64,000 nucleotides of DNA from an uncultured Steroidobacter sp. (GCF_937958065.1 NZ_CALFXI010000004.1:45084-109083); one strand, 5' to 3'. Positions 51,218 to 60,399 are shown, counted from the first letter of the stretch. Made by a program: numbers and translations. The notes: generated by a model not told the origin, from the sequence alone.

Positions 51218-51298
51218 ATGCGTACGAACCAGCAAATGTCTGCTCTGCCCCCCCATGGCAGTGGGCTGCTGCGTGCGCGCCTGCACCTGCGTCGCTAG
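51218..51298 (+). CDS. Candidate leuA leader peptide
   Basis: A 26-codon frame, MRTNQQMSALPPHGSGLLRA and then RLHLRR, ends 127 bases before leuA. Five of 26 residues are Leu, including an adjacent pair, all CTG. TTGCGT (51181-51186) and TAGATT (51205-51210) are spaced 18 bases and would start transcription almost at this ATG, so the leader may have little or no ribosome site. Position and composition fit attenuation of leucine synthesis; the terminator half is not obvious, so the call is tentative. Confidence 0.5.
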   Translation: MRTNQQMSALPPHGSGLLRARLHLRR

Positions 51299-51384
51299 AC
51301 GCAAAAAAACACCTCACGCCTCCCCCCTCGACAGGTCGGGACCGGCGCTAAAAACAAAGCCTTCTAGTTCGCTCTCGCTTTCAC

Positions 51385-51406
51385 CGGCTGGCCCGAGGGT
51401 CAGCCG
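51385..51406 (+). promoter_or_regulatory. Hairpin just upstream of leuA
   Basis: CGGCTG (51385-51390) and CAGCCG (51401-51406) pair perfectly, and inner GCCC/GGGT adds wobble pairs. It ends 19 bases before the leuA ATG, next to its ribosome site (AGGAAAACGG). No T-run follows. It could be the regulated stem of a leucine attenuator or could mask translation initiation. Confidence 0.45.
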
Positions 51407-51425
51407 CGAATAGGAAAACGGAACC

Positions 51426-53123
51426 ATGTTGCAGGAACCTTCAAGCAAGTATCGTTCGTTCGCTCCCATCCCGCTGCCGGACCGCACCTGGCCCAGCAAA
51501 GTTATCAGCGCGCCGCCCCAGTGGTGCAGCGTCGATCTGCGTGACGGCAATCAGGCCCTGATCGAGCCGATGGACGGCGCCCGTAAACGGCGCATGTTCG
51601 ATCTGCTGGTGAAAACCGGCTTCAAGGAAATCGAAGTGGGCTTTCCGGCGGCTTCGCAGACCGACTTCGATTTCGTGCGCGAATTGATCGACCAGAACCT
51701 GATCCCGGACGATGTGACCATCCAGGTGCTGGTGCAGTGTCGTCCCGAGCTGATCGCCCGCACCTTCGAAGCGCTGCGGGGCGCGCGGCGCGCGATCGTT
51801 CATTTCTATAACTCCACCTCGACGGTACAGCGGCGCGTGGTGTTCGGCCTGGACCGCGCCGGCATCACCGATATCGCGGTGAAGGCGGCTCAGTGCGTGC
51901 GCGAGCATGCCGAGCGTCATCCCGAAACCGAGTGGCGCTTCGAGTACAGCCCTGAGAGTTTCACGGGCACGGAGCTGGATTTCGCCGTGGAGATCTGCGA
52001 CGCCGTGAACGCCGTGCTGCAGCCGACGCCGGAACGCAGGGTCATCATCAATCTGCCCGCGACGGTGGAAATGGCCACGCCGAACATCTATGCCGATCAG
52101 ATCGAATGGTTCCTGCGTCACGTGAAGAACCGGGACTGCATCATCCTGTCACTGCATCCTCACAACGATCGCGGCACGGGCGTGGCGGCGGCCGAGCTCG
52201 GCATGATGGCGGGCGCCGATCGCGTCGAAGGCACGTTGTTCGGTAACGGCGAACGCACGGGCAACGTCGACATCGTGACGCTGGCGTTGAACATGTACAC
52301 CCAGGGCGTCGCTCCAGGCCTGGATTTTTCGAACATCAACGAAGCGGCGCGCATCGCCGAGCATTGCAACCAGCTGCCGATTCATCCGCGCCATCCGTAC
52401 GTAGGCGACCTGGTGTTCACTGCGTTCTCGGGCTCGCACCAGGACGCGATCAAGAAAGGATTCGCCGCGCGCCGCGAGGGCGATCTGTGGGAGATTCCCT
52501 ATCTGCCGATCGATCCGCGCGATGTGGGCCGCACGTATGAGTCGGTGATCCGCGTGAACAGTCAGTCGGGCAAGGGCGGCATCGCTTATCTGCTCGAACG
52601 CGACTACGGCATCACCATGCCGCGACGTTTGCAGATCGAGTTCAGCCAGGTGGTGCAGGCGGTGACCGATGCGACCGGCAAGGAGCTGTCCTCGGAGCAG
52701 ATCTGGTCGTTGTTCCAGAAGGAATACCTCGGCGACAACGGCACGTATGTCTATGGCGGACACCAACTCACATCGCTGCGCGATCAGCATGAGATCGAGC
52801 GCCTGGCGTTGAAGCTGAAGTGCAACGGCCAGGGCGCGCTGCTGCATGGCGAAGGCAACGGCCCGATCGACGCCATCGTCGATGCACTCGGCCTGCGCTT
52901 CGACGTGCTCTCGTATGAGGAGCACTCGGTGGGCACCGGCAGCGGCGCCAAGGCGATGGCGTTCGTCGAGATCACCACGCCGGCACGCGCGACACTATTC
53001 GGCGTCGGATATCACGAGAACATCGTGACCGCCTCTCTGCTCGCGGTGCTGAGTGCCGTGAATCGAGCCTTGCAGCGCGGCCTGCTGGACGACGCGATGC
53101 CGGTCGCGACCGCGCAAGGATAA
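51426..53123 (+). CDS. leuA: 2-isopropylmalate synthase (long, actinobacterial-type LeuA)
   Basis: Protein of 565 residues. The catalytic TIM barrel has SVDLRDGNQALIEP, metal His in SLHPHNDRGTG and GTLFGNGERTGN; the C-terminal leucine-binding LeuA dimer domain ends with EHSVGTGSGAKAMAFVEI. Length and the PPQWCSVDLRDGNQ segment place it with the type 2 LeuA enzymes. It condenses acetyl-CoA and 2-oxoisovalerate, first step of leucine synthesis. No leuBCD genes are adjacent. Confidence 0.95.
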   Translation: MLQEPSSKYRSFAPIPLPDRTWPSKVISAPPQWCSVDLRDGNQALIEPMDGARKRRMFDLLVKTGFKEIEVGFPAASQTDFDFVRELIDQNLIPDDVTIQVLVQCRPELIARTFEALRGARRAIVHFYNSTSTVQRRVVFGLDRAGITDIAVKAAQCVREHAERHPETEWRFEYSPESFTGTELDFAVEICDAVNAVLQPTPERRVIINLPATVEMATPNIYADQIEWFLRHVKNRDCIILSLHPHNDRGTGVAAAELGMMAGADRVEGTLFGNGERTGNVDIVTLALNMYTQGVAPGLDFSNINEAARIAEHCNQLPIHPRHPYVGDLVFTAFSGSHQDAIKKGFAARREGDLWEIPYLPIDPRDVGRTYESVIRVNSQSGKGGIAYLLERDYGITMPRRLQIEFSQVVQAVTDATGKELSSEQIWSLFQKEYLGDNGTYVYGGHQLTSLRDQHEIERLALKLKCNGQGALLHGEGNGPIDAIVDALGLRFDVLSYEEHSVGTGSGAKAMAFVEITTPARATLFGVGYHENIVTASLLAVLSAVNRALQRGLLDDAMPVATAQG

Positions 53124-53147
53124 GACGACCTCGGATCCCACGCCCAT

Positions 53148-53172
53148 GCTCCGCCACCACCGGTGGCGGAGC
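53148..53172. terminator. Perfect hairpin between leuA and convergent CBS gene
   Basis: GCTCCGCCACC (53148-53158), loop ACC, GGTGGCGGAGC (53162-53172): 11 perfect pairs in the 78-base gap where the two genes converge. No T-run, but it is very stable and well placed to serve both strands. Confidence 0.65.
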
Positions 53173-53201
53173 CTGTCCATGTGGTCCGAATGTTCGACCC
53201 T

Positions 53202-53630
53202 TCACCCGGCGATATAACGTTCCAGGTGGGTGATGGTCTGCTGCTGCTCTTCGATGACTGCCTTCACCAGGTCGCCGATCGAGATCATTCCCACCAGGCG
53301 GTTCTTCTCCATGACCGGCAGGTGACGGATGCGCAGCTCGGTCATCAGCTCCATGCAATGGTGGACCTCTTCGTCAGGGGTCACCGTTCTGACCGGGGAA
53401 GTCATGATCTGCCAGACCGGCGTATCGGAGCTGGAGCGGCCCATCAGAATCACCTTGCGGGCATAGTCGCGCTCCGAAACGATGCCAACCAGCTCCTCGT
53501 CCCGCATGACCGGCAGCGCGCCGATGTGCTTGTCGGCCATCAGCTGAATGGCTTCCAGCACCGGCTCTTCGGGACCGATGGTCCAGACGTTCTTGTCCTT
53601 GAAGGCAAGCAGGTAACTAACGCGTAGCAT
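53202..53630 (-). CDS. Tandem CBS-domain protein
   Basis: Protein of 142 residues made of two CBS domains (VLEAIQLMADKHIGALPVM; HHCMELMTELRIRHLPVM), each ending in a GIVSERD or GMISIGD loop. CBS pairs bind adenosine nucleotides as energy sensors; this one has no attached enzyme. AAGGAGGG five bases before the ATG predicts strong translation. Confidence 0.92.
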   Translation of the reverse strand: MLRVSYLLAFKDKNVWTIGPEEPVLEAIQLMADKHIGALPVMRDEELVGIVSERDYARKVILMGRSSSDTPVWQIMTSPVRTVTPDEEVHHCMELMTELRIRHLPVMEKNRLVGMISIGDLVKAVIEEQQQTITHLERYIAG

Positions 53631-53700
53631 CGCGGCCCTCCTTTCCTCATCGGAGGATCAGCCTACTCCCAAGGCAGTCGCGATGAAATGCGGGCAGACG

Positions 53701-54018
53701 TCAGCCGTAAAGTCGGGCGTGTACGGCCCGCTCGGCCTCCAACCAATCGTCCAGCTCGTGCCCGGGCGTGAAATTGCGTGCCGCCGCGAGATAGTAGGCG
53801 GCCGTGGCGATCATCTGGCTGACATCTTGGGGTGTCGGCTCGAGCGTGGCGGCCACGATGACCGGGTCGGTCGGGGGCGCCGCTTTCTCTGTCGGTGATT
53901 TGCGAGCAGCACGCGGCTTTTTTGCCGGTACTGGCTTGGGATGCGTGGGACTCTTCGAGACTACCTTGGGCTTGGCGCGGCTGCGCTTGGCAGGTGAGGT
54001 GTCAGGGGTGATTTCCAT
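53701..54018 (-). CDS. DUF2934 protein with Lys/Pro/Ala-rich N-terminus
   Basis: Protein of 105 residues from the ATG at 54018, chosen because GAGGA lies about eight bases upstream; an ATG two codons earlier sits on top of that site. The N-terminal half is a basic, disordered-looking stretch (KRSRAKPKVVSKSPTHPKP); the C-terminal half is DUF2934 (MIATAAYYLAAARNFTPGHE, then DDWLEAERAV). Function unknown; the basic tail might bind nucleic acid. Confidence 0.78.
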   Translation of the reverse strand: MEITPDTSPAKRSRAKPKVVSKSPTHPKPVPAKKPRAARKSPTEKAAPPTDPVIVAATLEPTPQDVSQMIATAAYYLAAARNFTPGHELDDWLEAERAVHARLYG

Positions 54019-54214
54019 CGACATTTCCTCGAACCGTGAGTGATCACTCCTTTACTCAAGCATGGAGTGTGCCACCGAAGCGGCGTCATTCTACGGTGCG
54101 GATATGACCGGGAAATGTCGGAAACTCGCGATCCACAGCGCGGCCGACGCACGCAGGCTGGTGCGGGCCGCGCGGCGTACGCACGTTGATAGTGCGCACG
54201 CCGTGGCAATCTGA

Positions 54215-54697
54215 TCAGTGGTGATGACCGCCCGGGCCATGCACATGGCCGTGCGCCAGCTCTTCTTCCGTCGCGCTACGCACGCCGACCACCTCGACTT
54301 TGAAGTTCAGATTCTTGCCGGCAAGCGGGTGGTTGCCGTCGAGGGTCACCATGTCGCCCTGCAAGTGGGTGATCGTCACGGCGCGCACGCCATGCTCCGA
54401 TTGAGCATGCAACTGCATGCCGACATGAAGATTGCCCACGCCCTTGAGCGCCCGGCGCGGCACCTGCTGGATCAGCGCCTTGTCGAATTCCCCATAGCCG
54501 TCCGCCGGGGCGATTTTCACGTCCAGCTTGTCGCCTTCGCCCTTGCCCTCCAGCTCGCGCTCCAGGCCCGGGATCAGGTTGCCGTTGCCGTGAATGTAGG
54601 CGAGCGGCTCGCCGCCGGCCGAGCTGTCGATGGTCTTGCCTTCATCATCGGTCAGCGTGTAGTGGATCAGTGCGACGGCGTCTTTGGTGATTTGCAT
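54215..54697 (-). CDS. slyD: FKBP-type peptidyl-prolyl isomerase, SlyD-like
   Basis: Protein of 160 residues. FKBP core with LIHYTLTDDEGKTIDSS and NLIPGLERELEGKGEGD, the inserted IF domain (GVGNLHVGMQLHAQSEHG), then a short His-rich tail (HGHVHGPGGHHH) that can bind nickel as in SlyD. I chose the ATG at 54697, matching the usual MQI start. Divergent from the cytochrome gene. Confidence 0.9.
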   Translation of the reverse strand: MQITKDAVALIHYTLTDDEGKTIDSSAGGEPLAYIHGNGNLIPGLERELEGKGEGDKLDVKIAPADGYGEFDKALIQQVPRRALKGVGNLHVGMQLHAQSEHGVRAVTITHLQGDMVTLDGNHPLAGKNLNFKVEVVGVRSATEEELAHGHVHGPGGHHH

Positions 54698-54827
54698 GAC
54701 AGGGCCCAACAGTCAGGTGGCCGAAACGCAGCATTATGGACCATCGCCGACCCAAACGCCCGTGCGTCGGCAGCCCGGGACAGGTTGGATATACTCCGCC
54801 GCGCTTGGGGACGGGGCAGGTGCCTGA

Positions 54828-55244
54828 ATGTATTCGTCGAAGTTGAATCGATCGTGGCTGGTGGCCGGGCTTCTGCCGCTGGTTCTGTCGGCATGCGGCT
54901 CCAAAGAAGGCGCCGGCGGTGACGTGGCCCGCGGCCGCGAGCTGTACACCAAGGAATGCGCCGCCTGTCACTCCCTCTCGGCCAGTACCACCGATGCGCC
55001 ACTGCATTGTGGCCTGATGGGCCGCAAGGCGGGTACCGTGCCCGGCTTTCCGTATTCGGAAGCGATGCGCTCCTCGGGACTGGTCTGGGACGAGCAGACC
55101 ATCGACGAATTCATCACCGCGCCGTACATCTTCCTGCCCGGCACGATCATGGGCTTCCCCGGATTTTCCCAAGCCGCCGACCGCGCCGATGTGATCGCTT
55201 ATCTGAAAGAGGTCAGCAGCGATCCGGGTCAATGCCAGAAGTGA
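54828..55244 (+). CDS. Class I c-type cytochrome, lipoprotein
   Basis: Protein of 138 residues. Signal with lipobox LVLSAC, heme motif CAACH and a C-terminal axial Met in the FLPGTIMGFPGF segment, then ADVIAYLKEVS. It is a small, membrane-tethered electron carrier of the cytochrome c552/c2 type. TATACT at 54790-54795 is a likely -10. No oxidase gene is adjacent. Confidence 0.88.
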   Translation: MYSSKLNRSWLVAGLLPLVLSACGSKEGAGGDVARGRELYTKECAACHSLSASTTDAPLHCGLMGRKAGTVPGFPYSEAMRSSGLVWDEQTIDEFITAPYIFLPGTIMGFPGFSQAADRADVIAYLKEVSSDPGQCQK

Positions 55245-55311
55245 TGTCGAGCAAGCGCGCAATGCGCCTGCGCGCTTGGAATCGAGTCACCCGTTGGCAC
55301 TCATACCCACC

Positions 55312-55359
55312 GAACGTCCGGACTCACGCGCTCCGTTCGCTTGAAGTCCGGGCGTGTTC
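55312..55359. repeat. Imperfect inverted repeat after the cytochrome gene
   Basis: GAACGTCCGGACT (55312-55324) faces AGTCCGGGCGTGTTC (55345-55359): a 7-base perfect core (CCGGACT/AGTCCGG) with GAAC/GTTC outer pairs. It lies between the convergent cytochrome and small exported protein genes and could act as a terminator. Confidence 0.4.
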
Positions 55360-55379
55360 CCAGCGATGAAGCGTGCGCT

Positions 55380-55652
55380 CTAATCCCTTGGCTGCTGTTG
55401 CTGCTGCTCCTGCATCTTCATCTGGTTTTCGCAATTTCTCTTCACCTGGTCCTTGGACATGGAAGTGTCCTTCTGACGTTCCCTCTTCATGCACTCCTTC
55501 ATCATCTGATCGTGCATTGCCCGCTGCTGGTGCGGAGTCGATGCGGCGCTTGGCTCGTTGGTGCTCGGAGGTGGCTGGGTGGTCTGCGCCATCGCAAACA
55601 TCGGCGCGATGGACATCAACATCAGCACTGCGAATTTTCGATGGCAGCTCAT
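55380..55652 (-). CDS. Small exported Met/Gln-rich protein
   Basis: Protein of 90 residues from the ATG at 55652 with GGAG eight bases upstream. Signal FAVLMLMSIAPMFAMAQ. The mature part has a Pro/Ser linker and a helix rich in Met, Lys, Glu and Gln with two Cys (MMKECMKRERQ; KRNCENQMKMQ), ending in a Gln run. No family recognised; Met/Cys content hints at metal binding, but this is speculation. Confidence 0.6.
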   Translation of the reverse strand: MSCHRKFAVLMLMSIAPMFAMAQTTQPPPSTNEPSAASTPHQQRAMHDQMMKECMKRERQKDTSMSKDQVKRNCENQMKMQEQQQQQPRD

Positions 55653-55799
55653 GGTAGTGTCTCCGTGGCCTGTGGTTGGGCCAGCGTGGCACGACGCCGC
55701 TGACCGTACAATCGGCCGTCTCCGAGACACCGTGAGACGGCGACCACAATCGCGCAGGGCGTGAACTACATTCCGCTCATATCCCTGCTATTCCAGCAT

Positions 55800-57635
55800 C
55801 TATTCCACGGTCACCGACTTCGCCAGGTTGCGCGGCTGGTCCACGTCCGTGCCCTTCAGGATGGCGCAGTGATACGCCAGCAACTGCAGCGGCACCGTGT
55901 AAACCGCGGAGGCCTGGAAGTGGCTCACGTGCTTCGGCATGGTGATGACCGTGACGCCTTCGGAGGGCTGGAAGCCTGAATCCGGGTCGGCGAATACATA
56001 CAACTCGCCGCCGCGCGCACGCACTTCCTGCAGATTCGATTTCAACTTTTCCAACAGGTCGTTGTTCGGAGCCACCGCGATCACCGGCATGTCCGCATCG
56101 ACCAGCGCAAGCGGGCCATGCTTGAGCTCGCCGGCCGGATAGGCCTCGGCGTGGATGTAGGAAATCTCTTTGAGCTTCAGCGCGCCTTCCATCGCGATCG
56201 GATGCATCTGGCCGCGCCCCAGGAACAGTGCGTGATGTTTGTCGGCAAACCGTTCGGCCAGTTTCCTGATGGTCTCGTCCAGATGCAGGGTCTTCTCGAT
56301 CAGGCCCGGGATCTCGATGAGCCGTTGCACGAGGCCGCGCTCGCGCTCGGGATCGGTGCCATGGAACTTGGCGAGCGCGATCACCAGCATGCCGAGAGCG
56401 CACAGCTGCGTCGTGAACGCCTTGGTCGAGGCGACGCCGATTTCCGGGCCGGCGCGCGTCAGCAGCACCAGCTCGGACTCGCGCACCAGCGAGCTTTCCG
56501 GAACGTTACAAATCGACAGCGTCGAGAGATAACCGGACTGCTTGGCCATGCGCAGCGCGGCCAGCGTGTCCGCGGTCTCGCCGGATTGCGAGATCGATAC
56601 GAACAATGTGTTCTTCGGCACGACCGGGCTGCGATAGCGATATTCGCTCGCGATCTCGACCCAGCAGGGCAAGCGTGCGATCTGCTCGATGTAGTACTTG
56701 GCGACCGCACCGGCGTGATAGCTGGTGCCGCATGCGACGATCTGCACGGCCTCGCAGCGACGGAACACTTCGGTCGCGAGCGGGCCGAACGCCGCTTCGA
56801 GCAGCTTGCCGCCGGCGACGCGTTCTTCCAGCGTTTGAGCGATGGCGCGAGGCTGCTCGTGAATTTCCTTGAGCATGTAGTGCGCGAACTCGCCCTTCTC
56901 GGCGGCATCGGCGGATAGCGAGCTTTCGCGAACCTGGCGCTGCGCGTTGTTACCTTCGTTATCGAGGATGCGTACGCCGGTGCGACGGATCTCGGCCACG
57001 TCGCCTTCCTCGAGAAAAATGAACTTGCGTGTCACGGGCAGCAACGCAGCGACATCGGAGGCGACGAAGTGTTCGTTCTCACCGACACCGATCACGACGG
57101 GACAGCCGGCGCGGGCGAGGATCATGCTATCGGGCGCATCTTCGGAAACCACCGCCAGCGCATAGGCGCCTTCCAGCTCGGCGACCGTGGCCCGGACTGC
57201 GCGGAAAATGTCGCTCAGCTTCTGCTTGTGGAAATGAATGCGATGCGCGATCACCTCGGTGTCGGTCTCGGAGGTGAATTGATAGCCGAGCTTGGTCAGC
57301 TCCTCGCGCAGCTCCTCGTGATTTTCGATGATGCCGTTGTGAACGATGGCAATGCCGTCCCGCGAGATGTGCGGGTGGGCGTTGCGCTCGGACGGCACGC
57401 CGTGCGTCGCCCAGCGCGTATGTGCAATGCCCAGGTGACCCTCGACCGGGGTCTCGAGCAGAGCGTCCTGGAGCTTGCGAACCTTGCCGACAGTGCGCAG
57501 CCGGCGCAGGTGGCCGGTGCCGTTCAGGATGGCCAGGCCGGCCGAGTCATACCCTCGATATTCCAGGCGTCGCAGGCCTTCGATCAGGATGGGAACGATG
57601 TTGCGATCCGCAATCGCGCCGACGATTCCGCACAT
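55800..57635 (-). CDS. glmS: Glutamine:fructose-6-phosphate aminotransferase (isomerizing)
   Basis: Protein of 611 residues, the standard length. Nucleophile Cys2 in CGIVGAIADRN; the glutaminase domain has ARTR-type HTRWATHG; the two SIS domains have SISQSGETADT and ARAGPEIGVASTKAF-like segments; the end is LAKSVTVE. It makes glucosamine-6-phosphate for peptidoglycan and LPS. It follows glmU on the same strand, 133 bases apart. Confidence 0.96.
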   Translation of the reverse strand: MCGIVGAIADRNIVPILIEGLRRLEYRGYDSAGLAILNGTGHLRRLRTVGKVRKLQDALLETPVEGHLGIAHTRWATHGVPSERNAHPHISRDGIAIVHNGIIENHEELREELTKLGYQFTSETDTEVIAHRIHFHKQKLSDIFRAVRATVAELEGAYALAVVSEDAPDSMILARAGCPVVIGVGENEHFVASDVAALLPVTRKFIFLEEGDVAEIRRTGVRILDNEGNNAQRQVRESSLSADAAEKGEFAHYMLKEIHEQPRAIAQTLEERVAGGKLLEAAFGPLATEVFRRCEAVQIVACGTSYHAGAVAKYYIEQIARLPCWVEIASEYRYRSPVVPKNTLFVSISQSGETADTLAALRMAKQSGYLSTLSICNVPESSLVRESELVLLTRAGPEIGVASTKAFTTQLCALGMLVIALAKFHGTDPERERGLVQRLIEIPGLIEKTLHLDETIRKLAERFADKHHALFLGRGQMHPIAMEGALKLKEISYIHAEAYPAGELKHGPLALVDADMPVIAVAPNNDLLEKLKSNLQEVRARGGELYVFADPDSGFQPSEGVTVITMPKHVSHFQASAVYTVPLQLLAYHCAILKGTDVDQPRNLAKSVTVE

Positions 57636-57687
57636 GGGGGATTAGCTTCCGTAAGCCAAGGTTCATGAAAAAGTGAGTGTAGCCGAC

Positions 57688-57701
57688 CGGGGTTCCCCGG
57701 G
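57688..57701. terminator. GC palindrome between glmU and glmS
   Basis: CCGGGG (57688-57693), TT, CCCCGG (57696-57701) is a perfect 6-base inverted repeat in the 133-base glmU-glmS gap. It is short and has a 2-base loop, so the true hairpin would open to a 4-pair stem; it may attenuate rather than stop transcription into glmS. Confidence 0.35.
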
Positions 57702-57768
57702 GCTGCGGAAAGTCTCACAGGTCGGGCGGCGCCCGGAAAGGGCCTTTGGTCCGGCGCCGGCCGCAGCC

Positions 57769-59139
57769 CTACTCCTTGGGCTTTTTCTGGGGCCGCTTCC
57801 AGCCGTCGATCGTGACCTGGCGGGCCCGCGCCAGCGTCAGCTTGCCTTCGGGGGCATCCTTGGTGATGGTCGAGCCGGCGCCGGTGTTGGCGTTGGCGCC
57901 GATCTTGAGCGGGGCGACCAGCATGGAGCCCGAGCCCACGAAGGCGCCATCGCCGATTTCGGTGCGGTGTTTGTTCACCCCGTCGTAGTTCACGGTGACG
58001 GTACCGGCGCCGACGTTGACATTTCTACCGACCGTGGCATCGCCCAGGTAGGTCAGGTGATTGGCCTTGCTGCCCTGGCCGATCTCGCTCTTTTTCACTT
58101 CGACGAAATTGCCGATGTGGACGTCGCCGTGCAGGACGCTCTCCGGCCGCAGCCGGGCGAACGGACCGATGACATTGCGCGGCCCGATGACGGCGCGATC
58201 GACGACACAGTTCGGGTGGATCTCCGTGTCCGCCTCGACGCGGCAGTCCCGCAAATAACAATTCGGCCCGATACGGACGCGATCGCCCAATTCGACGTCG
58301 CCGACGAGCACCGCATTCACGTCGATGAAAACATCGCGGCCGACAGTGACTTTGCCGCGAATATCGATGCGGGCCGGATCGGCCAGCGTGACGCCGTTGA
58401 TCATCAGCTCACGCGCCCGCTCGGCCCGCAATGCGCCTTCGAGCTGAGCGAGCTGCACCTTGTCATTCACCCCGAGCACTTCCATTTCGGTCGGCGCGAC
58501 CACCGCATTCACCTTCATGCCGGAGCGCACGGCCATGACGATGATGTCGGTGAGGTAATACTCGCCCTGCGCGTTGTCGTTCTTCAGCTCGGCGAGCCAC
58601 TTCCGCAGCGACGCCGCGGGCACCGCCATCAGGCCGGTATTGATCTCGCCGATGGCGCGCTCCTTGGTGTTCGCATCCTTCTGCTCGACGATACGCACCA
58701 CGTTGCCGGCGTTGTCACGAACCACGCGGCCATAGCCGGTGGGATCGGCGAGCACGACGGTGAGCACGCCCATGGCCTTCGGGTTGCACTGCTTCAGCAA
58801 TGTTTGCAGGGTGGGCTGACGAACCAGCGGCACGTCGCCGTACAGAATCAGGACGTCGTGATCGTCCGGAATGGCCGGCATGGCCTGGGCCACCGCATGG
58901 CCGGTGCCGAGTTGCTCGGCCTGCAACACCCAGTTCACCGGCTCCGCCGCGAGTGCCTTTTGCACCTGTTCGCCGCCGTGGCCATACACGACGTGAATGC
59001 CATCCGCCTGCAATTGCTTCGCGGTGTCCAGCACGTGCGACAGGATGGGACGACCCGCCAGGGGCTGCAGCACCTTGGGCAGATCCGATTTCATGCGTTT
59101 GCCCTGGCCGGCGGCCAGGATGACGATGGACAAGGGCAT
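57769..59139 (-). CDS. glmU: Bifunctional N-acetylglucosamine-1-phosphate uridyltransferase / acetyltransferase
   Basis: Protein of 456 residues from the ATG at 59139, exactly the enteric length. Pyrophosphorylase signature LAAGQGKRMKSDLPKVL, then a left-handed beta-helix with hexapeptide repeats (VTVGRDVFIDVNAVLVG; IGPFARLRPES) and the acetyl-CoA site near ANTGAGSTI. It makes UDP-GlcNAc. Position between the atp genes and glmS is the classical gammaproteobacterial order. Confidence 0.96.
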   Translation of the reverse strand: MPLSIVILAAGQGKRMKSDLPKVLQPLAGRPILSHVLDTAKQLQADGIHVVYGHGGEQVQKALAAEPVNWVLQAEQLGTGHAVAQAMPAIPDDHDVLILYGDVPLVRQPTLQTLLKQCNPKAMGVLTVVLADPTGYGRVVRDNAGNVVRIVEQKDANTKERAIGEINTGLMAVPAASLRKWLAELKNDNAQGEYYLTDIIVMAVRSGMKVNAVVAPTEMEVLGVNDKVQLAQLEGALRAERARELMINGVTLADPARIDIRGKVTVGRDVFIDVNAVLVGDVELGDRVRIGPNCYLRDCRVEADTEIHPNCVVDRAVIGPRNVIGPFARLRPESVLHGDVHIGNFVEVKKSEIGQGSKANHLTYLGDATVGRNVNVGAGTVTVNYDGVNKHRTEIGDGAFVGSGSMLVAPLKIGANANTGAGSTITKDAPEGKLTLARARQVTIDGWKRPQKKPKE

Positions 59140-59434
59140 GGGCGATCGATGGTTGCAGGCCGACACGGCCACGATGAGGCCGCATTATCGGGACATGCGC
59201 GCGTCGCCGCCAGCGACGGATGTTCTAGTCGACCGGCCGAAAGCTCGCTGGGCGGGGCCCCGGCGATGGGATCGCGCAGCGGTCCAGCACCGCTGCAACG
59301 AAGCTGTTCTGGCTCGAAATGTGCACTGCTTCGCACCCGCTCCGGGAGCCGCCTCACAGAAACAACAAGCGCGCTAACGCTAGCGATGGCTGCCGGAGTA
59401 CCGTAGCTCCATCTCACATAAGCAGTCCGTGGAC

Positions 59435-60391
59435 ATGAGCGCCTCGCCAGATTTCTCGCCGCCTCGCCGCGCCCTGATCGTGGATGCCGATCAGGCCCTG
59501 CGCGAGTCGGCGTCTGCGTTGCTCAAGTTACAGGGGTTCGAAGTCGCCGCGGCCGCCGACGGCGTCGAAGCGCTCACCATGTTCGCCCGCGAGTGGTTCC
59601 CTGTCGTGATTACCGACAGCGCCGTGCCGGCGGTGGACGGCATCGAGTTCGTCGCCCGGCTGCGCATTCTTTCGTTGGCGCCCGTCTACATCATCATGCT
59701 CACTGAAGTCGCGGACGTGAGATTCCATGAGCAGGGCTATTGCATGGGGGTGGATCAGTACCTGGTGCGCCAGAGCTCGCTCAGCGAGCTGGTCGGTCGG
59801 GTGCAGGCGGGCGTGACGGCGATCCGTCGTCGGCAGTCTTCGAAAACCGGTCGCGCGCACGAGCCGGCGACGGTCGATCTGGAGAATGGCGCGCACACTG
59901 CGCGTCACCTGGTCGGCCGCCTGCGTGCAGAAATCGTTCAGGCGGGACGCTCCAAGAAAACATTGCAGCTGTTGAGCATCGGGCTCGATGCAGCCGATAC
60001 CGCGGCGGCCAATCAACACAGCACGACAGGAACGATTTCAGACACTCTGCTCGGCGCCGCACACGACGCCATGCGACCGAAACTCGATTGGGTCGTGCGA
60101 CTGCCCGCACCCGCGCACACGTGTCGACTGGTCGTGGTCATGCCGGAGAGCGGCCCGAACGAGGCCAGCGCCATGGAACAAACCATTCGCAACGCTTTCG
60201 TGCACTGGGGCTTGAGCTCGCCTGCGAGCGGGCTTCGTCTCACGACGGGCCTGGCTGCCTTTGCTGGCGAAGAGAATGCGCCCGCGGCATTGGAGCTGCT
60301 CGGCCAGGCCGAGCGCAGCCGCCGTGCCAGCGACATCACGGCGAAGTCGACGGCTCGGCCGGAATCGATTCCCGCGCAAGACGCGGCCTGA
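59435..60391 (+). CDS. Response regulator with degenerate GGDEF-like C-terminal domain
   Basis: Protein of 318 residues (ATG at 59435; a GTG two codons upstream is also possible). N-terminal receiver: RALIVDADQALRES, phospho-acceptor Asp61 in VVITDSAVPAVDG, and Thr in IIMLTEVAD. The C-terminal ~180 residues follow the GGDEF fold pattern (DTLLGAAHDAMRPKLDWVVR, then CRLVVVMPESGPNEASAMEQ) but lack the GGDEF catalytic loop, so it should not make c-di-GMP. It is flanked by genes on the other strand. Confidence 0.75.
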   Translation: MSASPDFSPPRRALIVDADQALRESASALLKLQGFEVAAAADGVEALTMFAREWFPVVITDSAVPAVDGIEFVARLRILSLAPVYIIMLTEVADVRFHEQGYCMGVDQYLVRQSSLSELVGRVQAGVTAIRRRQSSKTGRAHEPATVDLENGAHTARHLVGRLRAEIVQAGRSKKTLQLLSIGLDAADTAAANQHSTTGTISDTLLGAAHDAMRPKLDWVVRLPAPAHTCRLVVVMPESGPNEASAMEQTIRNAFVHWGLSSPASGLRLTTGLAAFAGEENAPAALELLGQAERSRRASDITAKSTARPESIPAQDAA

Positions 60392-60399
60392 CCGCGCGC

